From Maribacter sp. PR1 (GTDB lineage: Bacteria > Bacteroidota > Bacteroidia > Flavobacteriales > Flavobacteriaceae): DNA of 64,000 nucleotides. The notes under the pieces are model-generated. The model ran no database searches. It saw only the letters and a program-made list of their open reading frames with translations, and had not been told where the DNA came from. The first letter of the stretch is position 1; every line of letters begins with the position of its first letter. The translations under genes were made by a program, and so were the position numbers. Below, piece by piece: positions 61,876-64,000 of this stretch. The stretch spans positions 124,001 to 188,000 of the forward strand of contig NZ_JAQPCG010000003.1 of the NCBI RefSeq assembly GCF_028464145.1, written 5' to 3'.

Positions 61876-63579
61876 TTAATATCCTGCTGCCTGACCATCC
61901 TTACGCGATTCCGATGCGCCGGTGTACACCTTATTTTCCAAATCGACACCAATTGCTTGATATCCACCGTACATCCCCACACCAAAACCGATACGATGCC
62001 CTTTTTTTCGTAGTTCCCGTAGGGTTTCGGGTGCAAAACCAGTCTCCAGATTCAAGGTGCCCCCATTGGTCATTTTGGATCCTGTAGGTTGCGAACTGCC
62101 ACGATGTCGCATTCTGGGTGCATCCCCGGCTTCCTGTAAATTCATGCCAAAATCAACAACGTTCACTACAATCTGCGCATGCCCTTGAGGCTGTACCGCT
62201 CCGCCCATAAGTCCGAAGCTTACCCAAGGTTTTCCACCTTTAGTGATAAATGCAGGAATAATGGTATGAAAAGGTCGTTTACCCGGTTCGAGTGCATTGG
62301 CATGGGTTTTATCTTGAACATTGAACATTTGTCCCCGGTTTTGTAGTACAAAACCCAATCCGTCCGGTACCATCCCCGAGGCAAACTCTGAATAGATACT
62401 TTGAATCAGGGAGACCATATTACCATCTTTATCGGCTACCGTCAAATACGTTGTATTCCCTGTCTCAATTTCCATATCCCCAGCAGGATAGGTATCGGCA
62501 GCTTTGTCCGGATTTATGAGCTTTCTGCGTTGCGAAGCATAGTCATCGGACAATAGGGTTTCCAAAGGAATTTTGTTGAATTCAGGGTCCGCATAGAATT
62601 TGGCCCGGTCTTCGTACGCCAGTTTTTTGGCTTCCGTGAGCACATGTAGGTATTCGGTGCTACCAAATCCCATTTCGCCGATATCAAACCCTTCAAGAAT
62701 GTTCAACATCTGCAGTGCGGCTGTACCTTGTCCGTTGGGCGGAAGTTCCCAAACATCATACCCCCGATAATTAATGGACACCGGGGCTACCCAGTTGGAA
62801 GTATGGCTAGCCAAATCTTCATAGCTTAAAAATCCGTCATGCTTTTTCATATAACTATCAATGGTCTTGGCAATGGAACCTTTGTAAAAGGCATCCCGAC
62901 CCTCTTTGGCAATGAGCTGATAGGTATTGGCCAAATCGGTATTTACAAACACCTCGCCCTTTATAGGCGGACGGCCATTTGGCATATAGGTGTCGGCAAA
63001 ACCCGGTTGGTCTTGTACCGACTCATAACTTGATGCCATTTCATAGGCAATCACTTCCGATACCGGAAAACCATTATTGCCATAATCAATGGCAGGTTGT
63101 AAAATTTTATCCATAGACAGCTTCCCGAATTTTTCATGCAATTTGAACCAGCCATCCACACAACCCGGCACGGATACCGGCAGCGGGCCATAAAAAGGGA
63201 CATATTTCATTCCATTTTCAACAAAATAATCAATGGATAGCGATTTGGGCGCCCTCCCACTACCATTGAAACCATACAATTTTTGTTCTTCAGCGGACCA
63301 CACGATGGCGAAGATATCCCCCCCAATACCACAACTTGCGGGTTCTACGAGACCTAATACCGCATTGGCGGCTATGGCCGCATCCATGGCACTACCACCT
63401 TTTTTAAGAATCTCTAGGGCAGCTTGAGTAGCCAAAGGCTGACTGGTCGCCGCCATACCGTTCTGCGCCAGAATTTCCGAGCGCGTGGTAAAGGTTTCAC
63501 CGGTTAAACGATCCTGGGCGTTTAAAAGGCTACCCAAGGTTAAGAAGGCAATAATAGTGGGTAAAAATTTCATTTTCAT
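61876..63579 (-). CDS. Gamma-glutamyltransferase
   Basis: 567 residues, signal peptide about 1-21, normal length for the family. The proenzyme splits itself before nucleophile Thr376 (GNTTYLTVADKDG). GGSAMDAAIAANAVLGLVEP near 56, an Arg-rich GFNGSGRAP, and PFHTIIPAF with GLMGGAVQPQGH support the call. It hydrolyses or transfers gamma-glutamyl groups, such as glutathione, in the periplasm. It leads the predicted operon. The symbol ggt is standard for the family, but the exact orthology is not tested. Confidence 0.92.
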   Translation of the reverse strand: MKMKFLPTIIAFLTLGSLLNAQDRLTGETFTTRSEILAQNGMAATSQPLATQAALEILKKGGSAMDAAIAANAVLGLVEPASCGIGGDIFAIVWSAEEQKLYGFNGSGRAPKSLSIDYFVENGMKYVPFYGPLPVSVPGCVDGWFKLHEKFGKLSMDKILQPAIDYGNNGFPVSEVIAYEMASSYESVQDQPGFADTYMPNGRPPIKGEVFVNTDLANTYQLIAKEGRDAFYKGSIAKTIDSYMKKHDGFLSYEDLASHTSNWVAPVSINYRGYDVWELPPNGQGTAALQMLNILEGFDIGEMGFGSTEYLHVLTEAKKLAYEDRAKFYADPEFNKIPLETLLSDDYASQRRKLINPDKAADTYPAGDMEIETGNTTYLTVADKDGNMVSLIQSIYSEFASGMVPDGLGFVLQNRGQMFNVQDKTHANALEPGKRPFHTIIPAFITKGGKPWVSFGLMGGAVQPQGHAQIVVNVVDFGMNLQEAGDAPRMRHRGSSQPTGSKMTNGGTLNLETGFAPETLRELRKKGHRIGFGVGMYGGYQAIGVDLENKVYTGASESRKDGQAAGY

Positions 63580-63885
63580 ATTTTAAAAGGTGTTCTCTAT
63601 TCAAACCAAACCGATTTTAATAGTTGGATTGGATTAAAAAATTTGATTTTTCCTTTAAATATAAGGATAGTGTATCTAACATTTCCCTTTATTAAATATG
63701 ATGTTAAAATTTGTTTACGGGTTGTAAACTCTTTTCAAAATATTTTTTCTAGAGGAAACCATTAGTTTTTTGGTTAATGTGGTTTATCTTCTTAAAAAAC
63801 TTTGCAACTGAATTTTAATCCTTATCTATGCCCTGTAAAATTAAAATTCCCAAATCAGTTATAAATAGTATTTAACCTCACTCTT
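63580..63885. other. 306-bp intergenic region, nothing assigned
   Basis: AT-rich gap between divergent genes. Tracts of T and A but no exact TTTG-N19-TAnnTTTG pair, no palindrome longer than a few bases and no ORF were seen. Confidence 0.5.
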
Positions 63886-64000
63886 ATGTATTTCAAAAAT
63901 TTTTTAATCAAGACTTTATTTCTAGCTGTTGTTGTATTTGTTTCAAGTTGTGCTAAGGATAATGAAGACGGCAACGAAAATCAGGTAAATTTAAATGACT
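63886..64000 (+). CDS. Lipoprotein, N-terminal part (cut by window edge)
   Basis: The ATG at 63886 opens MYFKNFLIKTLFLAVVVF and a lipobox VSSC (Cys about 22), then an acidic linker AKDNEDGNENQ. The frame runs off the window. It is an exported lipoprotein; function not visible. Confidence 0.7.
   Translation, partial: MYFKNFLIKTLFLAVVVFVSSCAKDNEDGNENQVNLND

Noticed and set aside
1..64000. tRNA, rRNA, CRISPR or prophage regions
   Set aside because: No cloverleaf-like or rRNA sequence, no regularly spaced direct-repeat array and no phage structural genes were recognised.

Overview
The window looks like a chromosomal segment from a marine Flavobacteriaceae bacterium (Bacteroidota, probably near Maribacter, Zobellia or Arenibacter). 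Evidence is the low G+C, the lack of Shine-Dalgarno sequences, promoters of the type TTTG-N18/19-TAnnTTTG, LytS/LytTR pairs, propeller-type sensor kinases, DUF6268, DUF4386 and BNR/VPS10 proteins, and the dispersed repeat GAGCGCAGTCGA. The genus is inferred. I saw no rRNA, tRNA, CRISPR, prophage or intact insertion sequence.

Layout. 1-3.4 kb holds a serine dehydratase cut by the left edge and an SLC12-like cation-chloride cotransporter. 3.5-26 kb is an AT-rich accessory region, almost all minus strand. It carries single-domain genes (PD40 lipoproteins, a class C beta-lactamase-like hydrolase, amidohydrolase, AHSA1, YdeI, metallo-beta-lactamase, DUF4386, DUF4440-like) and two LytS/LytTR systems, separated by palindromes and hairpin-bearing repeats. 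26-32 kb holds an ABC exporter whose permease is fused to an M1 aminopeptidase, divergent from a third LytS/LytTR pair. 32-42.3 kb holds a DinB protein, a zinc peptidase, two serine hydrolases, two outer-membrane barrels, a Vat-like acetyltransferase operon and a TolB-TPR-AraC regulator. 42.3-50.3 kb holds DUF6642, a large BNR propeller protein, a CocE-type peptidase, a degenerate DEAD-box domain, a pseudogene and a DUF6268 protein. 50.5-54.2 kb is a G+C-richer set of three plus-strand dehydrogenases/reductases. 54.7-59.2 kb holds a propeller sensor kinase bracketed by a direct repeat and a DUF481 protein. 59.3-63.6 kb is a minus-strand envelope operon: gamma-glutamyltransferase, exported methyltransferase and two papain/NlpC-like proteins. 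A lipoprotein start lies at the right edge.

Best candidate for an undescribed system: two paralogous TolB-TPR-AraC regulators (17.4-19.2 and 40.5-42.2 kb), each directly upstream of an envelope gene. Three promoters between 35.8 and 40.5 kb share a GAATTATAATTC-type palindrome exactly 34 bp from a CAAA (TTTG) box, and a variant direct-repeat array lies at 17.2 kb. Several of these genes also share the leader AATCAAAAAACGAACA just before the start codon. The simplest reading is a regulator-operator-leader module controlling outer-membrane barrels and serine hydrolases. One barrel gene exists in two almost identical copies 18.7 kb apart, and one regulator seems to have lost its ATG (ATT in its place).
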